A stretch of 64,000 bases of DNA from Anaerolineae bacterium. GTDB taxonomy: Bacteria > Chloroflexota > Anaerolineae > Aggregatilineales > Phototrophicaceae. The notes below the pieces were generated by a model. It was given only the letters and a program-made list of their open reading frames with translations. It did not search any database and was not told the origin of the DNA. The stretch lies in contig JALHQT010000006.1 of assembly GCA_022841825.1 (NCBI GenBank), positions 1 to 64,000 of the forward strand, read 5' to 3'. A program made the position numbers and the translations under genes. The number at the start of each line of letters is the position of its first letter. Position 1 is the first letter of the stretch. Of the stretch, positions 33,380 to 41,810 are shown piece by piece.

Positions 33380-34450
33380 TTATGTCAACCCAAACCCCGC
33401 CACCGGAGTTCCTGTGTTGCGCAGCGTATCCAAACGACCACGCAAGCGCGTGATTTCATCTGCATCGCTGTAGACTGTCAGTGTGATCTGCCCCATATCG
33501 CGCGTCTCGCCCGCGCCGAGCAAATCCAGGCGTCCGTGCTTCTCCGCCGCGTTCCGCCCTTCAGGAATGCAGTTGCCGGGTTCAACGCCGTGAATGTACA
33601 TTCCCTGGCGCAGGTTTTTCCACTGCGTCAGATACGGCAGCGCCTCCGCATTGTAGCGGAAGCCCAATGCCAAAGCATCACCCGTCAGGAGTGCCGCTTC
33701 CGTCCAACCGTCCTGAACCTGTACATGATGGAAGAAGACCTGCTCGACATATCCGGGCTGCGCTTCAGTGTATTCCCCCCAGGTCGCCAAGCCCTTCCGC
33801 GCCTCTTCGTCGCGCGGCACTGTCGCGCCGGATGCGGCGAGCCGCGTGCCCGCGCGCACCATCGGATACCCCAGGTTGAAGTGATACAGCATCATGAGCG
33901 GCACGGGTTTATCCGTCAGATTGGTGACGACATCATGCAGCCGGATTTCCGGCGCGGTCATGCTCAGTTCATAGGTGCGCGTCAGGCGCAGTTGATAGCC
34001 ATGCAGCCAGCCTTCGGCAATCGTCGCCGTCAGCCGGATGACATATTCGCCGCCTTCCCATGTACCCACCACGCTCGGCTCGCTGGCGCGCATCCGGGTG
34101 TACAACCCGTGAAGATCGCGGAATTCGCCAGTCTTCTCGTCGCGCTCCGGCGGACCGACATGCGTCAGCCCACAGGTGACCAGCAAACCACCGGGGAACT
34201 GCTGCAGCCAGGGCATCCCAAAGTCGGGCTGCATCGGTGCCCCCTGCGCAACCCACGTCAGCGGCATCCCTCGGAAATCCGCCGTCCAGATGTCCAGTCC
34301 ACGATCCACAAGGATGGTGTAGCGCAGCCCGGACGTGTTGTAGGCGTCGAAGACGCGCATGCCATTCGGCAGCGCCGACTGCCGAAAGCCGGCGAACTGC
34401 TGAAGATCGACGCTGTGTTTTTCAATGTGTTCACGAGAATAAAGGGACAT
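33380..34450 (-). CDS. DUF4432 aldose-1-epimerase-like protein
   Basis: A 356-residue beta-sandwich protein of the DUF4432 group in the galactose-mutarotase superfamily. Characteristic parts are RYTILVDRGLDIWTADFRG (near residue 45), PGGLLVTCGLTHVGPP, DLHGLYTR and the C-terminal GMYIHGVEPGNCIPEGR. Members are assumed to interconvert anomers of an imported sugar or a sugar acid. It sits between the ABC transporter ATPase and the aldolase and therefore likely acts on the transported sugar. AGGAG lies 7 bases before the ATG. Confidence 0.85.
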   Translation of the reverse strand: MSLYSREHIEKHSVDLQQFAGFRQSALPNGMRVFDAYNTSGLRYTILVDRGLDIWTADFRGMPLTWVAQGAPMQPDFGMPWLQQFPGGLLVTCGLTHVGPPERDEKTGEFRDLHGLYTRMRASEPSVVGTWEGGEYVIRLTATIAEGWLHGYQLRLTRTYELSMTAPEIRLHDVVTNLTDKPVPLMMLYHFNLGYPMVRAGTRLAASGATVPRDEEARKGLATWGEYTEAQPGYVEQVFFHHVQVQDGWTEAALLTGDALALGFRYNAEALPYLTQWKNLRQGMYIHGVEPGNCIPEGRNAAEKHGRLDLLGAGETRDMGQITLTVYSDADEITRLRGRLDTLRNTGTPVAGFGLT

Positions 34451-34472
34451 AATTCAACTCCTACACGGACAC

Positions 34473-34560
34473 GGACGAGGTGTGCCTCGTCCCTACAAGC
34501 ACCATCCATTAAAGGTAGGGGGACCCATGGGTCGCCCACGCATGGGTCGCCCCAACGCGC
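34473..34560. repeat. Palindromes in spacer between ATPase and DUF4432 genes
   Basis: The 122-base spacer contains an 8-bp hairpin GGACGAGG-TGTG-CCTCGTCC (34473-34492) and a short tandem of CATGGGTCGCC (34527-34556) whose GACCCATGGGTC core is itself a palindrome. These elements are inside the operon, so they may lower expression of the two downstream genes or protect mRNA ends. They resemble the hairpin at 47369-47388 in sequence style. Confidence 0.5.
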
Positions 34561-34572
34561 CCTTCACGGATC

Positions 34573-35328
34573 TTACGCCGCGCCTTCGACCGTGCCGACG
34601 ATATGCTTGACGATCAGCTCCTCGGTCGCGTCGGCACGCATCATGTCCGCCGCCACCTTGCCGCGCCGCATGATGACGATGCGGTCGGAAACCTGCATCA
34701 CGTCGCTCATCGTGTGACTGATCAGGATGATCGCGACACCCTGGTCGCGCAGCGAACGGATGAGCGCCAGCACCTTGCGCTGTTCCGGCACGCCGAGCGC
34801 TGCTGTCGGCTCATCCATGATGACGAGGCGAGCGTTCCAGTACATCGCGCGGGCGATGGCGACCGCCTGACGCTGACCACCCGACAGATTGTCGAGGCTC
34901 TGCTTGAGCGACGGAATGTGGATATCCAGCCGAGCGAGCAGTTGCGCCGCTTCATGGCGCATGTAGTCGTCGTCGGTCACGGCGATGAAACCGAACAACT
35001 GCTTCTTCTTCTCTTTACCCAGAAAGACATTCGCGCCCACATCCAGGTTGCCCGCCAGCGCCAGATCCTGGTAAATCGTCTCGATCCCTTTGTCGCGGAT
35101 CTCTGATGGAGGTTGGCTTGTGATCTCTTTGCCCTCGAAGAAGACCTGTCCATGCTCCGGCTTGTAGACACCGGACACGCACTTGATGAGCGTCGATTTG
35201 CCTGCACCGTTATCGCCGAGCAGTGCGACGACCTCGCCGCGTTCGACATGAAAATCGACCTGATTGAGCGCGGTCAAGCCGCCAAAGTGTTTAGAGACAC
35301 TTTTGCATTCAAGAATAGCGTTAGGCAT
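34573..35328 (-). CDS. Sugar ABC transporter ATP-binding protein
   Basis: A 251-residue single-domain ATPase of the CUT2 (ribose/xylose) class, like FrcA, rather than the double-domain RbsA. It has Walker A GDNGAGKSTLIKC (near residue 36), signature LSGGQRQAVAIARA, Walker B LVIMDEPTAALG and the H-loop ILISHTMSD. It powers import through the permease encoded just upstream; the two genes overlap by 8 bases (35321-35328), which indicates translational coupling. Confidence 0.94.
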   Translation of the reverse strand: MPNAILECKSVSKHFGGLTALNQVDFHVERGEVVALLGDNGAGKSTLIKCVSGVYKPEHGQVFFEGKEITSQPPSEIRDKGIETIYQDLALAGNLDVGANVFLGKEKKKQLFGFIAVTDDDYMRHEAAQLLARLDIHIPSLKQSLDNLSGGQRQAVAIARAMYWNARLVIMDEPTAALGVPEQRKVLALIRSLRDQGVAIILISHTMSDVMQVSDRIVIMRRGKVAADMMRADATEELIVKHIVGTVEGAA

Positions 35329-36436
35329 TTGCCTTCAACCTCTCCAGATACGCCTGCAACTGGTTGACGAGGACGGCGACGATGATGACAATGCCGACGA
35401 CGATGAACTGCCAGACGGCATCGACATTCAGGATGACCAGCCCCGTTTGCAGCACGCCGATGATCAGCGCGCCGATGACTGCCCCACTGATCTTACCTTC
35501 TCCGCCGAACAGGCTTGTACCACCGATGACAACCGCAGCCACCGATTGCAGCAGCGCGGCTTCGCCTGCCTGTGGCGCACCCGACGTAAAGCGGAAGAGA
35601 TAGAGAACACCCGCGATGCCCGCCGTGAACGATGACAGGACGTAGATCCAGACGATGTGATTCTTGACGTTGATGCCCGCGCGCATGGCTGCGTCTTCAT
35701 TGCCGCCAATCGCGTAAGTGTGGCGTCCAAACTGCGTTCGCCCCAGGATAAAGGCGAAGATAACGACGACCACCGCCGTGATGATCACGGGATAAGGCAG
35801 CAGCGGCGCGACACCGCGGATGATGGCGGGCGGCAAATCATCCGGGCGCGCGAACCAGGCGATGCCCTGCTCCGGTATCCAGTAGACGAGGCTGCCGCTC
35901 CCGATGGCGCGCAGGACATCGCGCACAGCATCCGGGAGCTGCCCGACCACCTGTTGTCCATCCGTCAGCAGGAATGCGACGCCGCGCACAATGCCGTACA
36001 TGCCGAGCGTAGCGATGAACGGAGGAATTTTGACGCGACCGATCAGGAGTCCATTGATGAAGCCAGGGATCAGGACGACCACCAGCCCTACAAGAACGCC
36101 GATCGCCATCGCCGGAGCGACGGGCATTCCACCGTTATTGAGGTCGCGCATCGTACGTGCGCTGACGACCGCAGCCAAGCCCACCGTCCACGCAATACTT
36201 AAGTCGATGCCTGATGTGATGACGACATACGTCTGTCCGATTGCCATCAACGCGACCAGGGTACTGGTGACAAGAATATTCGAGAAGTTCTGGACGCTGA
36301 AGAAACCTGGTCCAGTCAGCGAGAAAAAGATAACCATTCCCAATAAGAACAGATACGCCCACGCACGCGCCACAAAATCGACAATTGGGCTGGTCGCTGC
36401 GGAACGTGAAGGAGCGGGGGCTGTTGTTGCTGCCAT
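35321..36436 (-). CDS. Sugar ABC transporter permease (CUT2 class)
   Basis: A 371-residue inner-membrane permease of the RbsC/FrcC family with about ten hydrophobic segments. Family landmarks are FFSVQNFSNILVTSTLVALM near the N-terminus, TYVVITSGIDLSIAWTVGL (near residue 85), IPPFIATLGMYGIVRGVAFL, TYAIGGNEDAAMRAGINV and GTSLFGGEGKISGAVIGALI. The N-terminal Ala/Ser-rich tail stays in the cytoplasm. It lies 89 bases downstream of the binding-protein gene, with a hairpin in that spacer. Confidence 0.94.
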   Translation of the reverse strand: MAATTAPAPSRSAATSPIVDFVARAWAYLFLLGMVIFFSLTGPGFFSVQNFSNILVTSTLVALMAIGQTYVVITSGIDLSIAWTVGLAAVVSARTMRDLNNGGMPVAPAMAIGVLVGLVVVLIPGFINGLLIGRVKIPPFIATLGMYGIVRGVAFLLTDGQQVVGQLPDAVRDVLRAIGSGSLVYWIPEQGIAWFARPDDLPPAIIRGVAPLLPYPVIITAVVVVIFAFILGRTQFGRHTYAIGGNEDAAMRAGINVKNHIVWIYVLSSFTAGIAGVLYLFRFTSGAPQAGEAALLQSVAAVVIGGTSLFGGEGKISGAVIGALIIGVLQTGLVILNVDAVWQFIVVGIVIIVAVLVNQLQAYLERLKANA

Positions 36437-36472
36437 AAGTCAATCCTGAGATAAGAAAATGTCGAGGTGTCT

Positions 36473-36500
36473 GTAGGGGCGCAATGGTTTGCGCCCCTAC
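36473..36500. terminator. Near-perfect palindrome in binding-protein/permease spacer
   Basis: GTAGGGGCGCAA (36473-36484) pairs with TTGCGCCCCTAC (36489-36500) around a four-base TGGT loop. On the transcribed (minus) strand it lies 25 bases after the binding-protein stop and 36 bases before the permease start. In transporter operons such a hairpin often leaves more binding-protein mRNA than permease mRNA; that role is inference. The sequence is a copy of the dispersed palindrome at 28839-28860. Confidence 0.6.
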
Positions 36501-36525
36501 AAAAACAATCGCTAACTTACGTGAG

Positions 36526-38340
36526 TTACCCTGTATAGATGAAGCGTGCTGCTTCGGGGTCATCCACGTTTTCTGCCGTGAAGACGAAGTAGCCGGTCGG
36601 GACACGTTCCGGGAACGACGTCACGCCGCGCGCCAGCGCCGCCTGCCCGATCACACCCATGAAACCCATATCCGCGGGCTTCTGGGCAATGACCAGCGAG
36701 ACGGTACCATCACGCAGGTAGCCAATGTTCTCTTCCGAGGCGTCGAACAGCGCGACCTGAACCGCACCTGCGAGACCTGCGTTCTCAATCGCCGCACCTG
36801 CGCCCAACGCGCCAAACGTGTTGGTCGCGAAAATGCCGGTGATGTCCGGATTCGCCTGCAACACAGCGGCGGTCTGCTGCTGCGCGTTGTCGGCGAGGTT
36901 TTCGTTGTAGTCGATGCGGACGACCTCAAGACCACGATCCGCCGCTGCCTGTTCGCAGCCATCTTCGCGCTGGTCGGTGGTGCTGATGCCGGGTCGCACG
37001 TTCTGGATATAGATCTTCGCGCCTTCGCCGAGCGCATCCGCCAGCGACGAGCAGGCGATGTAACCACCCTGCGTGTTGTCGGAGCCAACGTAGCTGATCG
37101 GGAAAGTCACTTCGCCGTTGAGATAGTCGCCATCGCCAATAAAGGTGTCAACGGTCAGGACCGGGATACCCGACTCAAAGGCTTCTTCAAGGACAGGGAT
37201 CGACTGTTCCTTGTCGTTCGGGGCGGTCACCAGCGCGTCAATGTCGCCGCGAGCGACCAACGCCTCGATGATCGGCGCGGAAACCGCGACGTTGAAATCC
37301 GGCGGGTCCTGCTGGATGACGGTCATGCCCAGACGAGCCGCCGCTGCATTCACACCACGCGACATGGTGATGTAGAACGGATCGGGGTTGACGCCGGGGA
37401 CGAACGCCAGGTTGAAGCTCTCGTCAAACCGAGGCGCGATTTCCGAAACATTGCTGCTGTAGATGAAGCGCGCCGCTTCCGGATCATCGACGTTTTCCGC
37501 ATTGAAGACAAAATAACCCGTCGGGATACGCTTCGGGATGCTCTGGAAACCATCGAGATAACCGGTCATCAGCGCGACGGCGAGATAACCCATGTCCGAG
37601 GGCTTCTGGGCAATGACCAGCGAGACGGTGCCGTCACGCAGGTAACCAATATTCTCTTCCGAGGCGTCGAACAACGCGACCTGAACCGCACCTGCGAGAC
37701 CTGCGTTCTCAATCGCTGCGCCTGCGCCCAACGCGCCAAACGTGTTGGTCGCGAAAATGCCGGTGACGTCCGGGTTTGCCTGCAGCACAGCAGCAGTCTG
37801 CTGCTGTGCGTTGTCGGCGAGATTCTCGTTGTAGTCGATACGCACGACTTCCAGACCGAAGTCAGCGGCGGCAGCTTCGCAGCCATCTTCGCGCTGGTCG
37901 GTGGTGCTGATGCCAGGGCGCACGTTCTGGATGTAAATCTTCGCGCCTTCGCCGAGCGACTCAGCCAGCGACTGGCAGGCGATGTAACCACCCTGCGTGT
38001 TGTCGGAGCCGATGTAGCTCAACGGGAAGGTGACTTCGCCGTCGGCGTAGTTGCCATCGCCGATGAAAGTATCGACCGTGATGACCGGGATACCCGCATC
38101 GAACGCTTCCTGGAGCACGGGGATCGACTGTTCCTTGTCGTTCGGGGCAGTGATCAGCGCGTCAATGTCGCCACGAGCGACCAACGCCTCGATAATCGGC
38201 GCGGAGACCGCGACGTTGAAATCCGGCGGGTCCTGCTGGATAATGGTCACGCCCATGTCGGACGCCGCCTGATTGACGCCCACGCTCATCGTAATGTAGA
38301 AGGGATCGGGGTTGACGCCGGGGACGAAGGCGATGGTGTA
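36526..38340 (-). repeat. Internal tandem duplication, period 924 bases
   Basis: Two copies of the binding-domain sequence follow each other in frame with an offset of 924 bases (for example ATCGGGGTTGACGCCGGGGA at 38305 and 37381 on the plus strand). The copies are identical over long stretches but carry scattered, mostly synonymous, substitutions, and differ more near their C-terminal ends (YLAVALMTGYLDGF against FMGVIGQAALARGV). That rules out a simple assembly echo. Confidence 0.9.
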
Positions 38341-38424
38341 GTTGCCATCATCCTGCGCGCTCACGCCAATCGCCAGTGAAAGAAGGACTAGTGCCAGGGC
38401 GAAAATCGCCAGTTTACGGATCAT
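36526..38424 (-). CDS. Tandem-duplicated sugar-binding protein of ABC transporter
   Basis: A 632-residue exported binding protein (signal LAIFALALVLLSLAIGVSA) made of two near-identical periplasmic-binding domains (peripla_BP_4, ribose type). Copy 1 begins YTIAFVPGVNPDPFYITMS near residue 28 and copy 2 begins FNLAFVPGVNPDPFYITMS 308 residues later. Both keep ISTTDQREDGCE, IFATNTFGALGAGAAIENAG and ALFDASEENIGYLRDGTVS. CUT2 binding proteins normally have one domain of about 310 residues. The start at 38424 has GGAG 8 bases upstream. It is the first transporter gene after the LacI regulator. Confidence 0.93.
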   Translation of the reverse strand: MIRKLAIFALALVLLSLAIGVSAQDDGNYTIAFVPGVNPDPFYITMSVGVNQAASDMGVTIIQQDPPDFNVAVSAPIIEALVARGDIDALITAPNDKEQSIPVLQEAFDAGIPVITVDTFIGDGNYADGEVTFPLSYIGSDNTQGGYIACQSLAESLGEGAKIYIQNVRPGISTTDQREDGCEAAAADFGLEVVRIDYNENLADNAQQQTAAVLQANPDVTGIFATNTFGALGAGAAIENAGLAGAVQVALFDASEENIGYLRDGTVSLVIAQKPSDMGYLAVALMTGYLDGFQSIPKRIPTGYFVFNAENVDDPEAARFIYSSNVSEIAPRFDESFNLAFVPGVNPDPFYITMSRGVNAAAARLGMTVIQQDPPDFNVAVSAPIIEALVARGDIDALVTAPNDKEQSIPVLEEAFESGIPVLTVDTFIGDGDYLNGEVTFPISYVGSDNTQGGYIACSSLADALGEGAKIYIQNVRPGISTTDQREDGCEQAAADRGLEVVRIDYNENLADNAQQQTAAVLQANPDITGIFATNTFGALGAGAAIENAGLAGAVQVALFDASEENIGYLRDGTVSLVIAQKPADMGFMGVIGQAALARGVTSFPERVPTGYFVFTAENVDDPEAARFIYTG

Positions 38425-38573
38425 CAGCAAACTCCTTAACTCTTGGAATAGAGACATCGATAGTCTTATTGCCCGTATTCATTGCTTTCCCTCTTGCCGA
38501 TACTGCTCTCCTTTTCATGATCCAAACCACTTTATGAACGCGACGGACACTTTCGTTCGCCGCGGGACACAAG

Positions 38574-39575
38574 CTAAACCGACTGACGGACGATCAGGCG
38601 CGTTGGCAGCATCACCCTCTCGACAGGGGTGTCCTTTTCAGCAACGAGACGCGCAAGAAGGAGCTGCATCGCGCGCTCGCCGATCTGATAGGCAGGCTGC
38701 TCGATGGCGGTGATCGGCGGCTGAAAGAACGAAAACACATCCAGGTCATCAAAGACGATCAACGCCAGATCGTCCGGTATGCGCACACCAAGCTGACGAC
38801 ATGCCGCCAGCACACCCAACCCCAGTTGGTTATTGAGTGCGATCAGCGCCGTTGGGCGCGGATGGACACGCAGCAGTCGCTGCACAGCAATCATGCTGTC
38901 CTGCGAACTTAACCCCGCTGCCTCAGCGGTGAATGCAGGTTCGTATGGAATATCCAGATCCGCCAGCGCCTGCCTCACCCCAGCTTCGCGCTCTGCCAGC
39001 GTGCTGATGCTGCGCCGCCAGCGCACAACGCCAATCTGATGGTGACCACAGGCGACAAGATGGCGTGTGGCTTCGTAGGTTCCAGCGAAGTTATCGACCA
39101 CGACCGCATCCGATGCGATGTCATCGACCGTGCGATCCACCTGAATGACCGGAATTCGCTGCGCGAGGTCACGCAGATAGCTCAGGTTGGACTCGGTGGG
39201 TCCTAGAATAATGCCATCCACATGCTTGTCTTGCAGCACTTCCAGATACAGTTGTTCCCGATCCGCGTCTTCGCTGGTATTGCACAGGATCAGACTGTAG
39301 CCATGGCGATGCGCTTCGTCTTCGACACCTCGGGCGATGGCGCTGTAAAACGGGTTGGTGATGTCGTTCAGGAGCAGCCCAACGCTGTAAGTGACGCGCG
39401 TCTTCAGGCTGCGGGCGATGTGACTGGGGCGATAGTTGAGTTTGCGGATGGCGTCCTGCACAGCATCACGCTTTTCGGGGCTGACGACAGCACTCCCTGT
39501 CAACACACGCGAGACAGTACTTGGAGAGGTCCCAGCAACCCTGGAAATATCTTGAATAGTGGTCTTTCGAATCAT
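38574..39575 (-). CDS. LacI-family transcriptional regulator
   Basis: A 333-residue repressor. The N-terminal helix-turn-helix and hinge are TTIQDISRVAGTSPSTVSRV and KLNYRPSHIARSL (residues 4-60), followed by a ribose-binding-protein-like effector domain (YSVGLLLNDITNPFYSAIAR, then DGIILGPTESN and LALIVFDDLDVFSFF). It heads the minus-strand sugar operon and faces the phosphofructokinase gene. A perfect LacI-type operator lies 35 bases upstream of its start, so it probably represses both directions and itself until the sugar is present. Confidence 0.94.
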   Translation of the reverse strand: MIRKTTIQDISRVAGTSPSTVSRVLTGSAVVSPEKRDAVQDAIRKLNYRPSHIARSLKTRVTYSVGLLLNDITNPFYSAIARGVEDEAHRHGYSLILCNTSEDADREQLYLEVLQDKHVDGIILGPTESNLSYLRDLAQRIPVIQVDRTVDDIASDAVVVDNFAGTYEATRHLVACGHHQIGVVRWRRSISTLAEREAGVRQALADLDIPYEPAFTAEAAGLSSQDSMIAVQRLLRVHPRPTALIALNNQLGLGVLAACRQLGVRIPDDLALIVFDDLDVFSFFQPPITAIEQPAYQIGERAMQLLLARLVAEKDTPVERVMLPTRLIVRQSV

Positions 39576-39609
39576 TTTTTATCTGTGAGCGCGGCAAAAC
39601 GTATAGTTA

Positions 39610-39623
39610 TGAAATCGATTTCA
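39610..39623. promoter_or_regulatory. LacI-family operator
   Basis: TGAAATCGATTTCA is a perfect 14-base palindrome with the central CG typical of LacI-family operators. It sits in the 186-base spacer between the divergent regulator (start 39575) and phosphofructokinase (start 39762). From position it could block both promoters. I did not find a second clear copy upstream of the binding-protein gene. Confidence 0.75.
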
Positions 39624-39682
39624 AGTCTATCGTGCTTTCGACCAGCGTCAAGTTCTCTCATTTTTACGATCACTCCATTTTG

Positions 39683-39723
39683 GCGTTATTCTTTGCGTCC
39701 TTCGCGCCTTTGCGGTTCAATTC
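39683..39723. repeat. Single arm of the CTTTGCG/TTCGCG repeat
   Basis: The stretch TTCTTTGCGTCCTTCGCGCC followed by TTTGCGGTTCAA matches the right arm of the hairpins at 18282-18354 and 59181-59272. Here only one arm is present, inside the leader of the phosphofructokinase gene and 39 bases before its GTG. Confidence 0.6.
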
Positions 39724-39761
39724 CGGTATGCGCGTCAGTATTCGGGATCAGGGACTCAATC

Positions 39762-40724
39762 GTGAAAATCGCTTATGTCGTCAGCGGCGGGGATGCGCCA
39801 GGTATCAACGCGGCACTCTTTCACTTCGCTCGCCACAGTGCCCGCCTGGGAAACACCGTACTGGGCGTACAGGGTGGCTTTCCAGGCTTGCTGGAAGAAA
39901 AGTTTCAGTCCTTCGGGGTCAGCGATCTCCTGCCCTGGGCGGCGATGCCCGGCTCGATCCTCGCCTCCAGCCGTGTGCCCGTGCTGGCACAAGAAGACGC
40001 GCGCGAGAAGCTGGCGGACGTGCTCAGGCGTCATGCCATTGATGCGCTGGTCGTCTTCGGCGGCGACGGCACACTCAAGCACATCCCGCCCCTGCTGGCG
40101 AGCTGGGGCGTCGCCTGCATTGGCATCCCCACCACCATCGACAACGACGTTCCGGGCAGCGACTACACGCTTGGCTTCGACAGTGCCTGCAACTTCGCAT
40201 TGCCGATCATCGACGGCATCCGCGCGACCGGGGCGGCGCTGGGCGGACGTATCTTCACGTTGGAGACGCTCGGCGGCTATTCCGGATTCCTGGCGCTGGA
40301 GATCGCGCGCGCGGTCGGCGCGGATGCGGTGGCGCTGCCAGAGTATGACTGCGACATCCCGCTGATCTGCGACCGCCTGCGCTGGACGGCGGAGAACAAA
40401 GGGCAGGCGCTGCTCGTCTATACCGAAGGCGTCAAGAACAAGGAAGCGCTGCTCGCCGCAATCCCGGAACGCACGGGCATACGCATTCGCTCAACCATGC
40501 TTGGTCATGCGCAGCGCGGCGGCACGCCGACCGCCCGCGATCGCGGGTTTGCTGCCCAGGCTGCGCTCGCAGGGCATAACGCCCTGCACCACGGGATGAT
40601 GATGGGGATGACAGTCGTGCAGAAGGGCGAGTTCGTCCTTCACGAAGGAACGCTGGACGGCTTCGAGCCACGCAAGCCCGACCTCATCCTCTATGACAAG
40701 ATCAATCGCATGGCGAACGGATAG
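39762..40724 (+). CDS. 6-phosphofructokinase family protein
   Basis: A 320-residue PfkA-type kinase expected to phosphorylate fructose 6-phosphate, or a similar ketose 6-phosphate, at C1. It has YVVSGGDAPGINAAL at the start, FGGDGTLKHI (Gly103, matching the ATP-type glycine), the catalytic TIDND at 125-129, DYTLGFDSA and the C-terminal LGHAQRGGTPTARDR. At the site preceding TIDND, ATP enzymes have Gly and pyrophosphate enzymes Lys; here it is Thr124, so the phosphate donor is open. The start is GTG at 39762 with CAGGGA upstream. The ROK kinase follows after 3 bases. Confidence 0.92.
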   Translation: MKIAYVVSGGDAPGINAALFHFARHSARLGNTVLGVQGGFPGLLEEKFQSFGVSDLLPWAAMPGSILASSRVPVLAQEDAREKLADVLRRHAIDALVVFGGDGTLKHIPPLLASWGVACIGIPTTIDNDVPGSDYTLGFDSACNFALPIIDGIRATGAALGGRIFTLETLGGYSGFLALEIARAVGADAVALPEYDCDIPLICDRLRWTAENKGQALLVYTEGVKNKEALLAAIPERTGIRIRSTMLGHAQRGGTPTARDRGFAAQAALAGHNALHHGMMMGMTVVQKGEFVLHEGTLDGFEPRKPDLILYDKINRMANG

Positions 40725-40727
40725 CCC

Positions 40728-41654
40728 ATGAAAGCACTGGCGATAGACCTGGGCGGGACACGCCTGCGCGCCGCCCTCTACGACGAAAACTACCAGCAGA
40801 TCGCCCGCGCCGAAACGCGCACGCTCCCTGAAGAGGGCAAGGAGCGTGTGCTCGAACGCATCATGCAGACAGCGCACGAGGTCACACACGGCGTGCGCCC
40901 CGACGTGATCGGCATGTCCACGCCCGGACCAATGGATGCCGAACGAGGGGTGATCCTGCATTCTTTCGCGCTCCCTGGCTGGCAGGATGTGCCGCTCGCG
41001 CAGATCGTCAGCGATGCGTTTGGCGGCGCGCCGACCTTTGCGCAAAATGACGGCAACGTCGGTCCCATCGCGGAGTATCGTCTGGGCGCGGGGCGCGGCG
41101 CAAACCCGATGATCTATCTGACGATCAGCACATGGATTGGCGGCGGCATCATCATCGATGGCGAGTTGTTTACCGGGTGGAACGGGCACGCCGCCGAGCC
41201 GGGGCATATGCAGTTCCTCGATCACGAGGGCAAGCCGCGCCGACTGGAAGAGCTGGCGTCCGGCACGGCGCTCGGCTGGAGCGCGCAGCGCAGGCTGAAG
41301 ACGTGGCAAGGGGATACGCTGCTGCGCGAAGCGCCGGAGGTGACGGGCGCGGCGGTCGGCGCGGCGGCAGCGCGCGGCGATGCGCTGGCGCTTGAGGTCA
41401 TCCAGGAGGCGGCGCAATACCTGGGGCTGGGCATCGTCAATCTGCTGCATCTCTTCAGCCCTCAGGCAATTGTCATGGGCGGCAGCGTCATGCAACTGGG
41501 GGATCTGCTCCTGGCACCCACGCGCGCGGTCATCGAGGCGCGCGTGCTGGACAACTCGTTCCTACCACCCAACCTCATCCGCATGGCATCGTTGGGTGAT
41601 GATGTCTGTCTGCTCGGCGCGGTCGTCAATGCGCGCGACCGGGCGGGGGTATAA
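40728..41654 (+). CDS. ROK-family sugar kinase lacking the zinc motif
   Basis: A 308-residue ROK protein, probably a hexokinase/glucokinase for the sugar imported by the divergent operon. The phosphate-1 loop is LAIDLGGTRLRAALYD, the sugar-site aspartate is in FAQNDGNVGPI, and VMGGSVMQLGDL is the adenosine loop. The usual Cys-x-Cys-G-x2-G-Cys zinc motif after GHM is missing (the region reads GHMQFLDHEGKPRRLEEL). It has no DNA-binding extension, so it is a kinase-type rather than a repressor-type ROK protein. It starts 3 bases after the phosphofructokinase stop, in the same transcript. Confidence 0.9.
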   Translation: MKALAIDLGGTRLRAALYDENYQQIARAETRTLPEEGKERVLERIMQTAHEVTHGVRPDVIGMSTPGPMDAERGVILHSFALPGWQDVPLAQIVSDAFGGAPTFAQNDGNVGPIAEYRLGAGRGANPMIYLTISTWIGGGIIIDGELFTGWNGHAAEPGHMQFLDHEGKPRRLEELASGTALGWSAQRRLKTWQGDTLLREAPEVTGAAVGAAAARGDALALEVIQEAAQYLGLGIVNLLHLFSPQAIVMGGSVMQLGDLLLAPTRAVIEARVLDNSFLPPNLIRMASLGDDVCLLGAVVNARDRAGV

Positions 41655-41810
41655 TGGGACAAGATGATGCCCACGCGGTGCGAGCAGCACTAACCCTTTA
41701 CGCAAAATTCAGAAGTAGTTGAATATCCGTAACACAAAACAATTATACATTGAGGTTATGACCGTGCTTGAAGCACAACCAGTATTGTTTCGTCGTCTGG
41801 AGTATCCTCA

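Noticed and set aside
36484-38379. A 631-codon open frame on the plus strand opposite the sugar-binding protein
   Set aside because: It is a shadow of the duplicated binding protein: it repeats with the same 924-base period, is rich in Arg/Asp from reverse codons, and has no start signals or known domains.
39222-39761. Upstream extension of the phosphofructokinase frame
   Set aside because: It would overlap the LacI gene on the other strand, the operator and a repeat arm. The conserved PFK N-terminus starts at the GTG at 39762.
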